Source of the DNA: Nitrospira sp. MA-1
GTDB taxonomy: Bacteria; Nitrospirota; Nitrospiria; Nitrospirales; UBA8639
NCBI GenBank assembly: GCA_032139905.1
Contig: JAQJDB010000007.1
Span: 1,488,001 to 1,552,000 of the forward strand
Direction: 5' to 3'
Length of the DNA: 64,000 nt
Both the position numbers and the translations under genes were made by a program. Positions 1-8,718 of this stretch are shown piece by piece; position 1 is the stretch's first letter; every line of letters begins with the position of its first letter. The notes under the pieces were generated by a model. The model saw nothing but the letters and a program-made list of their open reading frames with translations, made no database searches and had not been told where the DNA came from.

Positions 1-654
1 ACGTTCCGTGAAAGATGGGGGTTGTTTCCTCCATGAACGGACTAAATGTGTTTGAGATTCATTCCTTCGTTCAAGGAGGATTTTCCCGCGATCCTCCCGA
101 AAAAAATAGTCCTCATACATAACTGTTTCCTCCATCAAAGAATTTGGAATTTCAGGCGATGCCTATAATTCAAAAATACGCGTGGTTGCCATACTGGGTG
201 GTGTGATGACAGATCTCATCTTTTCTTTAAGGCATCTTAACGAAGAAACCCCGTCAGCTTGGTGCCGGGCTCTTCATTATGAATAGCATTTTCCAGGCCC
301 AAAGAACCCACCATAAGGTATTAGCACAACATTCTAATATTTCATTGGTGGAATGACACGTTTTGAGAATTTCAAAAGAACCCGGAAATCATTCTCTAAG
401 GGTCCACGCACTCAAATCCATTCATTATTGACCAGGATAAAATGGCAGACCATGCTGTTTAACTTAAAAAGTTGTTGCACCTGTGAACAAGTCCGAACCT
501 CTTCCGGAAAATATTGTAATCATAAAAATTTATAAAGGGGCAGGGATGAGTTCCTCTGTTCCTTATAACGCGACCAAGAAATGTTTCTGGTCACGGACCA
601 ATCGTAAAAATATCACGGTGAGAAGGGGTTTCTGAGAGGCGGATCGAGCACTTA
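1..654. other. Gene-poor stretch at window start
   Basis: I see no convincing gene here. Open frames are short, lack ribosome-binding sites and resemble no family I know. A 60-codon open frame at 353-535 has a residue mix atypical of a protein. A small imperfect hairpin (arms GACCAAGAA and TTTCTGGTC, near 571-591) is the only local structure noticed. The stretch could be the 3' flank of a gene outside the window, or decayed sequence. Confidence 0.4.
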
Positions 655-888
655 TTGGATCAAAATCGCACAGTGTGCTCACTGCAAAATCAATCATCTC
701 TTGAAATCAGGGTAGTGGGAATGAAGAATTTGGAAGGGGGAGAGTCGTGGCACCAGATGGTTGTCGGGGATGTCATGGAAGAAATGCCCTATTCTGAAGA
801 CGTGAAACGAGAATCAGTTGCTAGCATCCTGATTGTTTTCAGGTCTGAATGGAAAAAATACCGATTCAAAATCTTCGGAAATGTTTAA
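655..888 (+). CDS. Possible small hypothetical protein
   Basis: A 77-codon frame opening with TTG; an ATG at 721 would give a 55-residue version. No good Shine-Dalgarno sequence precedes either start. The product is charged, has no cysteine pair, membrane helix or signal peptide, and I do not recognise it. The C-terminal part (FRSEWKKYRFKIFG) is plausible protein, which is the only reason to list it. It lies 42 bp before the exported protein at 931. It may be spurious. Confidence 0.22.
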   Translation: MDQNRTVCSLQNQSSLEIRVVGMKNLEGGESWHQMVVGDVMEEMPYSEDVKRESVASILIVFRSEWKKYRFKIFGNV

Positions 889-930
889 TTTATTTTTGAG
901 GCACCAGCTTTGATATGGTAGAATCAGGCC

Positions 931-1509
931 ATGCGTCACTGGATTCTTAGTGGAGTATTGATTGCGAGTGGTCTTTTCTCAGGCCTTGAGGCGTGGGGAT
1001 TGGAATTTACTGCAGATCAGATCGTGAAGGTTGGGCGGAAGACCCAAAAGGCCAACCTGTACTATCGGGATGACCGGTGGCGGTTAGAGCACCAGTCGAT
1101 GGGTCCGGTCAACGTCACCATTGTGCGTAAAGACAAACAGGTGATGTGGCTGCTCCTCTCGCGAGTGAGGCACTTCAAGACCCTCCCCTATGATCCTGCA
1201 CAGGAACCGAAATTGAGCGAGCATCTGGAGGGGGAAGTCTCGCGGGAAGAGATTGGAAGGGAGACGCGCGAAGACCACCCGACGATCTTATACGAGGTGA
1301 CAGTGAAGGAGGGCGATCAGACCGATGTCTACTACCAATGGTTCGCCACCGACATTCAGTTCCCGATGCAGTTGACCAGGAAGGACGGGAGCTGGAGCGT
1401 GGAGTACCGACATGTGAGGTTGCGGCCGGTGACCGACTATTTATTTCAACTCCCACTGAATTTTCAGCCGCTGGAAGAGTTCGACCCGCCAAAGAAAGAA
1501 GAATCCTAA
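931..1509 (+). CDS. Exported protein, LolA/DUF4412-like fold suspected
   Basis: A 192-residue protein with an N-terminal hydrophobic signal peptide (about residues 1-21, ending near LEAWG). The mature part is rich in alternating hydrophobic and charged strands (ANLYYRDDRWRLE, VTIVRKDKQVMWLLL, VEYRHVRLRP). This resembles the half-barrel of LolA/LolB or DUF4412 periplasmic proteins that take up lipid or outer-membrane cargo. The fold call is inference from strand pattern and not from a diagnostic motif. The gene stands alone and converges on dnaE2 across a 200-bp gap. The ATG at 931 is favoured because it directly precedes the signal peptide; the ribosome-binding site is weak. Confidence 0.7.
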   Translation: MRHWILSGVLIASGLFSGLEAWGLEFTADQIVKVGRKTQKANLYYRDDRWRLEHQSMGPVNVTIVRKDKQVMWLLLSRVRHFKTLPYDPAQEPKLSEHLEGEVSREEIGRETREDHPTILYEVTVKEGDQTDVYYQWFATDIQFPMQLTRKDGSWSVEYRHVRLRPVTDYLFQLPLNFQPLEEFDPPKKEES

Positions 1510-1709
1510 CCGCATTCAATGTCCTCACCTATTCGTTCAAAGGCGAGGTAGCCTGCGCCGGCTGTAATATCTCCTGATCACTAATTTCTCTGTCCGGACA
1601 CAAACCCTCCCTCGTTGGCGAAGGGTGATAATCTGTTGTGGCTTTTCCTGAGCCCGTAACGTTCGGTCCATGTTTGAATGCTGGAATGTATGTTTAGACA
1701 GATGAGGTG

Positions 1710-4700
1710 TTAACCGATCACTTGCATATGCTGCACGGTCAGTGTTGTCGCGGTAAAGTCTTCCTCCACCAAGCCCTCCAGAAGAAGTGGCCGTTCGTTT
1801 GTCAGTAGCGGTCCGTATCGTTGAAATATTTTCGGGAACAGCGTGGCGTCATAGAGCCCCGTGGTATCTTCGAGCGTGATAAATTCCATCGATTCGCCGT
1901 GTTTGGTCGATGCGGCTTTTTCCGTGATCAGCCAGCCAACCATCTTTACCCGACGGCCGATATGCATGGCCATCTCAGTCGCGCGGGTGATCTGCAGGTC
2001 TTGTAAGTGTTTCGCGTAGAGCGTTAATGGATGGCAACGGAGCGGAAAGCCGAAGAGCTCAATCTCATGCTGGATCAGCCGATCTGTGGCATATTCGTGG
2101 GGAATCGGGAGCAGACGGGCCGCAGGCAACAGTGGGGTGGCGTGTGGTGTCACTGCTCTGAGCGAGGAGATCCCGCCGGTTGGATGATCGGCGTAGACGC
2201 GCCAGAGGAGGCCGGGGCGAGTCACCTCACCGGCAATGGCATCGAAGCAACCTGCCAGAATCAATAGACGCGTTTGTGCCGGCTCGGGGTCGAGCCTACA
2301 CAGAAAATCATGCAACGACTGAAACGTGCCGTGGCGATGGCGTTCTTCGAGAAGCCGATCAATGAATCCTCGTGCGATGTCTTTGATTTGCATCAAGCCC
2401 ATGCGAATGGTCGTTCCCGCTCCCTCATATGCCCATGTGCTGGCATTGACGTCCGGGGAGAGAACGGTCAGCCCCATCCGGCGGGCTTCTGATACATAGG
2501 CGAAGGTGGAATAAAATCCACCCTGATTGCTGATGACGGCAGCCATGAATTCAGCAGGGTAATGGGCACGGAGATAGGCTGACTTACATGACACCTGCGC
2601 ATAGCTGGCTGAATGAGGCTTGCAAAAGCTATAGCCCGCAAAACTCATCGTCATGGCCCACACCTGCTCAATGGTCCGGACATCCACCCCGCGCGCGCGC
2701 GCGCCGTCGATAAACTGCCGTTGATAATCACGAAGCCGTCGTTCTTTATGCTTTTTGCTGAGGATTTTCCGGAGTTGATCGCCATCTTCTACGGAAAACC
2801 CCGCCAGGCCCATGGCCACTTTGGTGACGTCTTCCTGATACACCATGATGCCGTGGGTTTCCACGAGCACGTCTTCCACTAACGAATGCAAGGGGCGATA
2901 AGCACCGCCATGCGCCCGCCGGACAAATTCTTGAATGAACCGGTTCGCGGCTGGACGAATCAATGATGAGACGATGATCAGATACTCAAAGACGTCGGCG
3001 CGCGCGCGCTGATCGGCGGGCATGCCTGTCCAGAGTTTTCTCAGAAGCAGGCGGGTGGCGGGTGATTCAATATAAAAACACCCGATCGTTTCGCCTCGTT
3101 GAATGAACTGTTGCGTCCGGTGATCGGTTAACGGGTCCCAGGTGGCATAGTCGATGTGTCGACCGGTATGTTCCGCAATTGCAGCAAGAGCATCCCGAAT
3201 GACGGCTAAAGACCGATTGCCCAGGAGATCGATTTTGACCAGGCCGGCATCCTCCGTTTGATCCTTTTCCCATTGAATGACCGGAATACCCTTTGCCGCC
3301 ACTTCCACCGGCACATAGCGGCGGATGTCGTCAGGGACAATCACGATACCCCCGCAATGCAGCGACAGGTGACGGAAGCGTCCCTGAAGTTGAAGAGCGA
3401 GTCTGACAATTTCCGGCCATGGCTCGCGCAAATCGGTGAACGCCGAGACTCCATCAAGGGGTGAATGTGGTCTTTTGCCATTAGGTGGCGTTGAAGACGT
3501 TGTGGATGGGGAAGCGCGAGGTTTTCCATTTTCTCGACTGGTAGGAGGACGGGGAGGCTGCCGGGTTCCAGATTGGGGGCAAGGGGATGCGGAGGACTGT
3601 TGAGCCGGCAAATCGGTGAGCGGGAGGCGGGTCAGCAGTCGACTCATCTGCTGAATTTCCGCCGGAGGCATGCCATAGACTTTAGCGACTTCCCGCACGG
3701 CCGCCCGGAGCGCGAGCGTATTTTGATTGGCCACCATGCCGGCCTGCTGGCTGCCATAGCGCGCGAAGACAAAATCTATAATGCGGTCCCGCTCATCCCA
3801 GGGAAAATCCACGTCGATATCCGGTGGATCGTGACGCCCGGGATTCAAAAATCGTTCAAAAAACAGATTGTGACGGATGGGATCCACATGGGTAATGCCC
3901 AGGCAATAGGACACGATGGATGCCGCAGCCGATCCTCTGCCGCAGGTGCGAGGCGCCTGGCGGACAATCTCGTCGACTACCAGAAAATAATGGGCGTAGC
4001 CTTTATCCCGGATGACGCTCAACTCGCGTTCGATTCGATCGATCACGACCGGTGTCAGTGAACCGTACCGCCATCGGGCTCCGTTGTAGGTCTTCTCGCG
4101 TAGCAGAGTGAAGGCATGTGGGTCGGAGAGTTGGCGAAAATTCGGAAAAATCGTCTCTTTGAACGACCACTCGGTCTGGCACTGTTGCGCGATTTTCGAG
4201 GTGTTGGCCATCGCGTGAGGCACATGGGGAAACTGGGGAGCCAGTATCGCAGGCGGCACCAACCAATGGTTGGGTGCACAGCAGGCGTCCGGCGGTAATT
4301 GAGAGAGAGTCGTGTTCAAGGCGATCGCGCGAAGGATTTGATGGAGAGGGAACTCCTGCGGGGTCACGAAATGCACCCGGTTGGTCGCGACGGGAGGAAT
4401 GTGTGTGCGGCGGCTAAAGGCCAGGGCCTGGTGCATGAGTGCGCCAGGCGAGAGCTCTACGTATAGATCTTTAGGTGAGTGACGTTTCCAAGCGGTCAGT
4501 GCGGGAAGGTCATCAGAGAGAATGATCAGTCCTTTTCGGTGTTCCTGAACTGAGGCGATGCCGTCAAAGTCAGCATCGCAATGGCGTTGGGAGAGCAGGC
4601 GGCAGAGGTTGGTATAGCCAAAAGAATCTTTAACCAGGAGCACGGCGCGGTGCCGGTTGTGGGTCAGTTCGGCTCCCAGGATCGGGTGTAAGCCATGGGC

Positions 4701-4868
4701 CTGGGCGACTTCGATAAAGCGAATGGCGCCGTACAGTCCGTTCGTATCGGTCAGGGCGAGTGCCTCGGCTCCCTGTCCACTTGCCGTCTGGCACAAGGCT
4801 TCCAACGTGGACACTCCTTGCATTGGGGAGTACTCAGAATGAACGTGTAAATGGACAAAGGCTGACAT
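1710..4868 (-). CDS. dnaE2: Error-prone DNA polymerase III alpha subunit DnaE2 (ImuC)
   Basis: A 1052-residue C-family polymerase of the DnaE2/ImuC group, which copies past DNA lesions in the mutasome with ImuB; its length fits DnaE2 rather than replicative DnaE (about 1160). The PHP domain starts at once with HLHVHSEYS. The polymerase acidic motif PDIDVDF is near residues 346-352, with a CGRGSAAAS glycine-rich motif before it. A C-terminal OB-fold region covers roughly residues 960-1052. A low-complexity Ser/Pro-rich insert (about residues 412-470) interrupts the region after the palm and is unusual. The gene lies on the same strand as the ImuB-like gene, but a strong terminator (5081-5120) separates them, so it probably has its own promoter. 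Confidence 0.93.
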   Translation of the reverse strand: MSAFVHLHVHSEYSPMQGVSTLEALCQTASGQGAEALALTDTNGLYGAIRFIEVAQAHGLHPILGAELTHNRHRAVLLVKDSFGYTNLCRLLSQRHCDADFDGIASVQEHRKGLIILSDDLPALTAWKRHSPKDLYVELSPGALMHQALAFSRRTHIPPVATNRVHFVTPQEFPLHQILRAIALNTTLSQLPPDACCAPNHWLVPPAILAPQFPHVPHAMANTSKIAQQCQTEWSFKETIFPNFRQLSDPHAFTLLREKTYNGARWRYGSLTPVVIDRIERELSVIRDKGYAHYFLVVDEIVRQAPRTCGRGSAAASIVSYCLGITHVDPIRHNLFFERFLNPGRHDPPDIDVDFPWDERDRIIDFVFARYGSQQAGMVANQNTLALRAAVREVAKVYGMPPAEIQQMSRLLTRLPLTDLPAQQSSASPCPQSGTRQPPRPPTSRENGKPRASPSTTSSTPPNGKRPHSPLDGVSAFTDLREPWPEIVRLALQLQGRFRHLSLHCGGIVIVPDDIRRYVPVEVAAKGIPVIQWEKDQTEDAGLVKIDLLGNRSLAVIRDALAAIAEHTGRHIDYATWDPLTDHRTQQFIQRGETIGCFYIESPATRLLLRKLWTGMPADQRARADVFEYLIIVSSLIRPAANRFIQEFVRRAHGGAYRPLHSLVEDVLVETHGIMVYQEDVTKVAMGLAGFSVEDGDQLRKILSKKHKERRLRDYQRQFIDGARARGVDVRTIEQVWAMTMSFAGYSFCKPHSASYAQVSCKSAYLRAHYPAEFMAAVISNQGGFYSTFAYVSEARRMGLTVLSPDVNASTWAYEGAGTTIRMGLMQIKDIARGFIDRLLEERHRHGTFQSLHDFLCRLDPEPAQTRLLILAGCFDAIAGEVTRPGLLWRVYADHPTGGISSLRAVTPHATPLLPAARLLPIPHEYATDRLIQHEIELFGFPLRCHPLTLYAKHLQDLQITRATEMAMHIGRRVKMVGWLITEKAASTKHGESMEFITLEDTTGLYDATLFPKIFQRYGPLLTNERPLLLEGLVEEDFTATTLTVQHMQVIG

Positions 4869-5080
4869 GAGAAGTAGGGCTTCGACGATTAATTGCGCGC
4901 CTTTTTAATTAAAGCATCACTTTACTTTATGTGTATGTTGATAACTTGTTGATGAAAGTAAGGCTTTATTTTTTCTATCTGTGGGTAACTTTATAATTAA
5001 TGCCATTGTTTATATTTTAGTGTTTAAAAATGTGAAAAGCCTATTATCCATTGGTTATTTTTCATGTTAAGCAATGCCAT
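4869..5080 (-). promoter_or_regulatory. AT-rich dnaE2 upstream region with candidate promoter and repressor site
   Basis: This 212-bp block is much more AT-rich than its surroundings. On the minus strand a -35-like TTTCAC (5032-5037) and a -10-like TATAAA (5009-5014) are 17 bp apart. Just upstream, 5043-5059 shares the ten-base core CCATTGGTTA with the perfect palindrome at the S24 repressor start (6902-6918), matching 12 of 17 positions overall. This would place dnaE2 under the same repressor, by inference. The leader would be about 135 nt. Confidence 0.35.
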
Positions 5081-5120
5081 AAAAAAGGCGATGCTCTCGC
5101 CAGATAGGCGAGAGCATCGC
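5081..5120 (-). terminator. Rho-independent terminator after the imuB-like gene
   Basis: A perfect 14-bp stem (GCGATGCTCTCGCC, 5088-5101, paired with 5107-5120) has a 5-nt loop. Read on the minus strand it is followed within one base by six thymines (5086-5081). It sits 26 bp beyond the stop codon of the ImuB-like gene, so it should end the repressor-imuB transcript and uncouple it from dnaE2. Confidence 0.9.
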
Positions 5121-5146
5121 TAGGGAATTCCTCAAGATTCGGATAT

Positions 5147-6349
5147 TTAATCTAAACGAGAGGCCATGTGTGAGCGTCCCCATTGTATGACTTTCATGCC
5201 GAACCGGGTATGCAAACGATCAAGGGCTAATGCCAAGCGATGGGGACGGGGTGGTTCCTGAGGTTCTTCCTGGTCCTGTGATGGAAAGAGCGACAGTTGT
5301 TCGGGCGGGGGACGAAAGCTATTGCTTCGAATGGTCAGTGAGCGAACACGCACGCGTCGTTGGAAGCAACGACGGAATAAGGTCTGAGCTGATGGAAACA
5401 TATCAACCTCCCAATGTGTGGGTGTGGATAAGATAGATGAGCGGTGAACCCTGAGCTGATCACTAGAGAGTAGTGTCAGTCTGAGGCGATGACACAGGCG
5501 CTGTTGCCGACGTAGATCATGGCAGAGAGCATCCAGAAGACATGACAGGCCTCCAAGGAGCCGGTCCTGGTCAATCGTATCCGGCTCAAAGCGATAGGAA
5601 TGGGTCAACGATAGCGAGGTCTCAGGAGCCACGACCGGCAAGAAATCAATCCCGCGTGCCCACTGGTAGAGCCGATGGCCCCATCGACCGCAGACGGCTT
5701 CCAAGGCTTCCAAGCTCACGTCGCCCACATCGCCGATGGTCTGCAGATTCAAATCGGCCAAACGTGTCTGGAGTGCAGTCCCTCCAGGGCCTCGTAGGCC
5801 GGGAAGGATTGAGACCGGTAAAGGCGATAAAAAGTCCTGTTCGGAGCCTGCCCGGACATCACAGAGTTGAGGCGGCGTGAGGATGGAACTGGCCATTTGC
5901 GCGACAAGTTTGTTGGTTCCGATACCGGCGACGGCTTGGAGCCCAAGCCGTGATGTGACATCGCGCTCTAAGCGCATCGTGGTGTCACGGGTTGGGCCAA
6001 AGAGTCGAGTGGTCCCGGTCAAATCCAAATAAAAATGTCCCGGCCTGAACGACTCCCAAACGGGTGCGATCGGTGTCATGAACGACACGAGGGCATGATG
6101 GGCTTGGGCAACACGGGTAGGGTTGGGAGGCACGAGTCGAAGTGAGGGACAGCGTCGTCTGGCCCGGTCGGCCGGAAGTCCCGGTATCACTCCCGCGTCT
6201 TCGGCTTCGGGGGAAACTTCACGGATGATGGCGCGGGACGCATGCGCGGAAGCCACGGCGACAGGTCTGGTGCGTAAAGAGGGGGTATCGAGGCGCGCCA
6301 GGGCCACTTCGAATCGAGGAATACATAAACAGACAATCTGACGATCCAT
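5147..6349 (-). CDS. imuB: ImuB-like Y-family polymerase homologue, catalytically inactive, clamp-binding
   Basis: A 400-residue Y-family (DinB/UmuC fold) protein. The metal-binding acids are gone: the first-motif aspartate of DinB is replaced (IVCLCIPRFE), and the SxDEAYLD motif reads RPGHFYLD, so the Asp-Glu pair is Gly-His. This is the hallmark of ImuB, the non-catalytic organiser of the ImuB-DnaE2 mutasome. A textbook beta-clamp-binding motif QLSLF is at about residues 351-355, as in ImuB. The gene lies 10 bp downstream of the S24 repressor and is probably cotranscribed with it; DnaE2 is the next gene on the same strand. ImuA, the usual third partner, is not in the window. A plain UmuC/DinB polymerase is ruled out by the missing acids. 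Confidence 0.85.
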   Translation of the reverse strand: MDRQIVCLCIPRFEVALARLDTPSLRTRPVAVASAHASRAIIREVSPEAEDAGVIPGLPADRARRRCPSLRLVPPNPTRVAQAHHALVSFMTPIAPVWESFRPGHFYLDLTGTTRLFGPTRDTTMRLERDVTSRLGLQAVAGIGTNKLVAQMASSILTPPQLCDVRAGSEQDFLSPLPVSILPGLRGPGGTALQTRLADLNLQTIGDVGDVSLEALEAVCGRWGHRLYQWARGIDFLPVVAPETSLSLTHSYRFEPDTIDQDRLLGGLSCLLDALCHDLRRQQRLCHRLRLTLLSSDQLRVHRSSILSTPTHWEVDMFPSAQTLFRRCFQRRVRVRSLTIRSNSFRPPPEQLSLFPSQDQEEPQEPPRPHRLALALDRLHTRFGMKVIQWGRSHMASRLD

Positions 6350-6359
6350 TATTTTTCAT

Positions 6360-6902
6360 CTAGCCACAATGCCGAATGACCCCGATCACCACTCCTTCAA
6401 TCGCAAATTCATCCTGCGGGGTCACCAGAATGGGAGCCATGGTCACGTTTGCCGGATGCAGTTCTATCTGCCCTTCTTTATTGTAATATTTCTTAATCGT
6501 CGCCTCCTGATTCACCAGCGCGACCACAGTTTGTCCATTTCGCGCCATTTTTTGCTTGTGTACAATCACCAGGTCGCCGGGGAGAATGCCTTCATCCCGC
6601 ATCGATTCACCTTTCACGCGTAACGCGAAATTATCTCCCGTTCGCAGCATGGAGGGTGGAACCTCCACCAGTTCGGTTTGGGGTATGGGTTCAATCGGGT
6701 TGCCGGCAGCGACGATACCGGCCATGGGAATTTGTGTCGGAGAGTCCAGGTGGGAGAGGATGGCTTCGACCACTCCAGGAATCCGGCGCATCCCGCACTC
6801 ATAGCGGGTAATGGTCATGCGGGTGGTGCGGAGGCGTTCAGCGAGTTGGTTTTGGGTTAAACCGAGGCGTTGCCGAATGTGTTTGAAGGTTTCAGGTGTC
6901 AT
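6360..6902 (-). CDS. XRE-family repressor with LexA-type S24 self-cleavage domain
   Basis: A 180-residue repressor. Residues 5-45 form an XRE/Cro-type helix-turn-helix (LGLTQNQLAERLRTTR), unlike the winged helix of classical LexA. The C-terminal half is a peptidase S24 domain: the Ala66-Gly67 cleavage bond lies in IVAAGNP, the nucleophile Ser100 in KGESM, and the general base Lys137 in EATIKK. By family knowledge such proteins cleave themselves when RecA filaments form, releasing the genes they block. Its place at the head of an imuB-dnaE2 cassette makes it the likely SOS regulator of that cassette. A perfect palindrome overlaps its start codon, suggesting autorepression. There is no Shine-Dalgarno sequence, so the transcript may be nearly leaderless. 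Confidence 0.88.
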   Translation of the reverse strand: MTPETFKHIRQRLGLTQNQLAERLRTTRMTITRYECGMRRIPGVVEAILSHLDSPTQIPMAGIVAAGNPIEPIPQTELVEVPPSMLRTGDNFALRVKGESMRDEGILPGDLVIVHKQKMARNGQTVVALVNQEATIKKYYNKEGQIELHPANVTMAPILVTPQDEFAIEGVVIGVIRHCG

Positions 6903-6939
6903 GTAACCAATGGTTACATAGCGAGATGAGAAGTGTCAA
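6902..6939 (-). promoter_or_regulatory. Palindromic operator and -35 box of the S24 repressor operon
   Basis: 6902-6918 is TGTAACCAATGGTTACA, with 8-bp perfect arms around one base, overlapping the first base of the repressor start codon. On the minus strand a perfect -35 box TTGACA lies at 6934-6939, and the operator covers the place where the -10 (TATGTA or TGTAAC) must be. A bound repressor would therefore block the promoter. Operator identity is inferred from position and symmetry. Confidence 0.65.
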
Positions 6940-7281
6940 TGATGGTGGTCGGCCAGAGATACACTCAAATTGCGCCAAGTGTGAATCTCGTAACTAGTTA
7001 ATTTATATATTAATATTTTCAAATATCTCTCATGCTGAATGTGGGGCTCTATCGGGTCATCTATGGACGGCTTTCGAGAATGTCACGCTTAGGACAGCTC
7101 ATCGTGAGAAGACCCGTCAGCAATGTTTCCTGTTTACGAACCAAGAAGTGATCAAGATCTACCCTATGAAAAAAGCCCGCATGTTCATACCTGCGGATCC
7201 TGTACGGTCGTGTAACGTCGTGCAGGAATACGGCTATGGCTCAACACATTCGATGGTCACAAGAAAAAAGAGGAGAATCTG
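6940..7281. other. Intergenic region between the repressor and terC
   Basis: A divergent intergenic region of about 340 bp. It holds a 10-bp palindrome TAACTAGTTA (6991-7000) followed by an AT-rich run. Nearer terC are two small inverted repeats (CCGCA/TGCGG; CCTGTACG/CGTGCAGG, near 7175-7235) that could fold in a leader RNA. I looked for the manganese yybP-ykoY riboswitch common before terC-like genes and did not recognise it. AGAGGAG before 7282 serves as the terC ribosome-binding site. Confidence 0.35.
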
Positions 7282-8025
7282 ATGTTTGAATGGCTGACAA
7301 GTCCTGAAGCATGGATCGCATTAGGCACGTTAACCGCGTTAGAAATTGTCCTGGGGATCGATAATATTATCTTTATCTCCATCCTTGTCGGACGTCTTCC
7401 CGAGAGTCAGCGGACGTTTGCCAGAAGAGCAGGGCTTGGCCTTGCCATGGTGGCGCGCCTGGGATTGCTGTTTTCAATTTCCTGGGTCATGGGACTCACC
7501 GAACCGTTAGTGACCGTGTTCACCCAGGCGATTTCAGGGCGCGATATTATTCTGGTCGGCGGTGGGCTGTTTCTCATGGCAAAAGCTACGCATGAAATCC
7601 ATAACAGTCTGGAAGGGCTAGAAGAAGAGAGCGGGCACGTAACTGTAGCGGCCAGCTTGGGAATGGTTCTCGTCCAGATTGCGGTTTTGGATATTGTGTT
7701 TTCACTGGATTCAGTCATTACGGCGGTCGGTCTGGTTGATCAGATTTCTCTTATGGCGATCGCCATTATCCTGGCCGTGCTCGTGATGCTGATGGCTGCA
7801 AAAGCGATTGGCGATTTTGTCGATGAGCATCCGACCATCAAAGTTCTTGCCCTCTCATTTCTCATTCTGGTGGGTGTGACCCTGATGGTGGAGGGGTTCG
7901 AGGTGCATGTCCCGAAGGGCTATATTTATTTTGCGATGGCGTTTTCCGTTACCGTGGAAATGCTCAATATTCGCATGCGGAAAAAACGGGCCCCGGTCAA
8001 ACTGTTCAAGACGATTTCCGAATAG
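7282..8025 (+). CDS. TerC family integral membrane protein
   Basis: A 247-residue inner-membrane protein with about seven hydrophobic segments. The TerC/YoaE signatures are present: an acidic motif in the first helix (LEIVLGIDNIIF) and a second in the middle (VFSLDSVITAVG). TerC proteins are linked to tellurite resistance and, in several bacteria, to manganese efflux or metal loading of exported enzymes; which applies here cannot be read from sequence. The C-terminus is basic (RMRKKRAPVK). It appears monocistronic. The ATG at 7282 has a good AGAGGAG ribosome-binding site. Confidence 0.88.
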   Translation: MFEWLTSPEAWIALGTLTALEIVLGIDNIIFISILVGRLPESQRTFARRAGLGLAMVARLGLLFSISWVMGLTEPLVTVFTQAISGRDIILVGGGLFLMAKATHEIHNSLEGLEEESGHVTVAASLGMVLVQIAVLDIVFSLDSVITAVGLVDQISLMAIAIILAVLVMLMAAKAIGDFVDEHPTIKVLALSFLILVGVTLMVEGFEVHVPKGYIYFAMAFSVTVEMLNIRMRKKRAPVKLFKTISE

Positions 8026-8143
8026 CCGGAAACAAGCGGATGCCGCAGGAAGCATTTAAAGTCTGCACACAAGAGGGGAGAGGATGTGTTTTGGCCCACC
8101 GTCTGTATGGGGAGAGGTCCCAGGTGATGTGGGGCAAGATGTG

Positions 8144-8710
8144 CTAATGCGGATATTGGTGCTCGCGGCAGATCAATTGAACGTCTTGCATGCTTAATGG
8201 TTCTCGTGTCAAACCGCAGACATACCCGTTCTTCCCATGATCTTCATTGAAACGACAGGTGTGGCAGGCACCAAAGGCTTTTCGTCCATTGGCCTGCTGC
8301 ATCCCTCGCAGGATTGAGCGCAAAGCAGAAGTCAGTTCAGCGATTTTCATGGGGTCCGTCATCGCCAGTGCCGGTTCCAGGTTTCTGGCGAGAAGGGCCT
8401 TTTTGCTGAGATTGCTCCCTTTGGTAGTCGGCGCAAGGCGTACGATCCGTTTGTCCTCATTATCCGCCTGCTTCCGCAGGAATCCCTTCTGCTCTAAAAC
8501 CTTGAGCGATTGTGAGACAGTTCCCTTCGTGAGCCCCAGATACTCCGCTACGGCTTGCGGCGTATTTGAATAGCGGTTGCATTGCGTCAGATATGTGAGG
8601 GCTTCCATCTGCACTGGCTGTAATCCGTAACGCAGACCAAACGCCCGTGCCTCCATCCGTTGCAGGTTGCACAATCGCTCTAAGACCTCATTGGCTTCTT
8701 GGGTGCTCAT
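8144..8710 (-). CDS. MarR family regulator with C-terminal four-cysteine cluster
   Basis: A 188-residue regulator. Residues about 30-135 form a MarR winged helix (AEYLGLTKGTVSQSLKVLEQKG as recognition region, then DKRIVRLAPTTKG wing). Residues 149-181 add Cys149, Cys152, Cys165 and Cys181 with two histidines, an arrangement that could hold zinc or an iron-sulfur cluster and so sense metal, oxygen or nitric oxide; that role is inference. The gene is divergent from a CPVC thiol protein and an exported haemoglobin. A perfect inverted repeat at 8719-8735 lies 9 bp before its start and is the likely operator. Confidence 0.82.
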   Translation of the reverse strand: MSTQEANEVLERLCNLQRMEARAFGLRYGLQPVQMEALTYLTQCNRYSNTPQAVAEYLGLTKGTVSQSLKVLEQKGFLRKQADNEDKRIVRLAPTTKGSNLSKKALLARNLEPALAMTDPMKIAELTSALRSILRGMQQANGRKAFGACHTCRFNEDHGKNGYVCGLTREPLSMQDVQLICREHQYPH

Positions 8711-8718
8711 AGGCCAAT

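Noticed and set aside
4936-5052. DnaA-box-like sequences (TGTTGATAA, TGTGGGTAA, TTATCCATT) in an AT-rich block, possible origin
   Set aside because: Each has one or more mismatches, and no dnaA, dnaN, gidA or parAB gene is nearby; AT-richness is better explained by a promoter.
7021-7281. Manganese (yybP-ykoY) riboswitch before terC
   Set aside because: The conserved core sequence was not found; only small unrelated inverted repeats are present.
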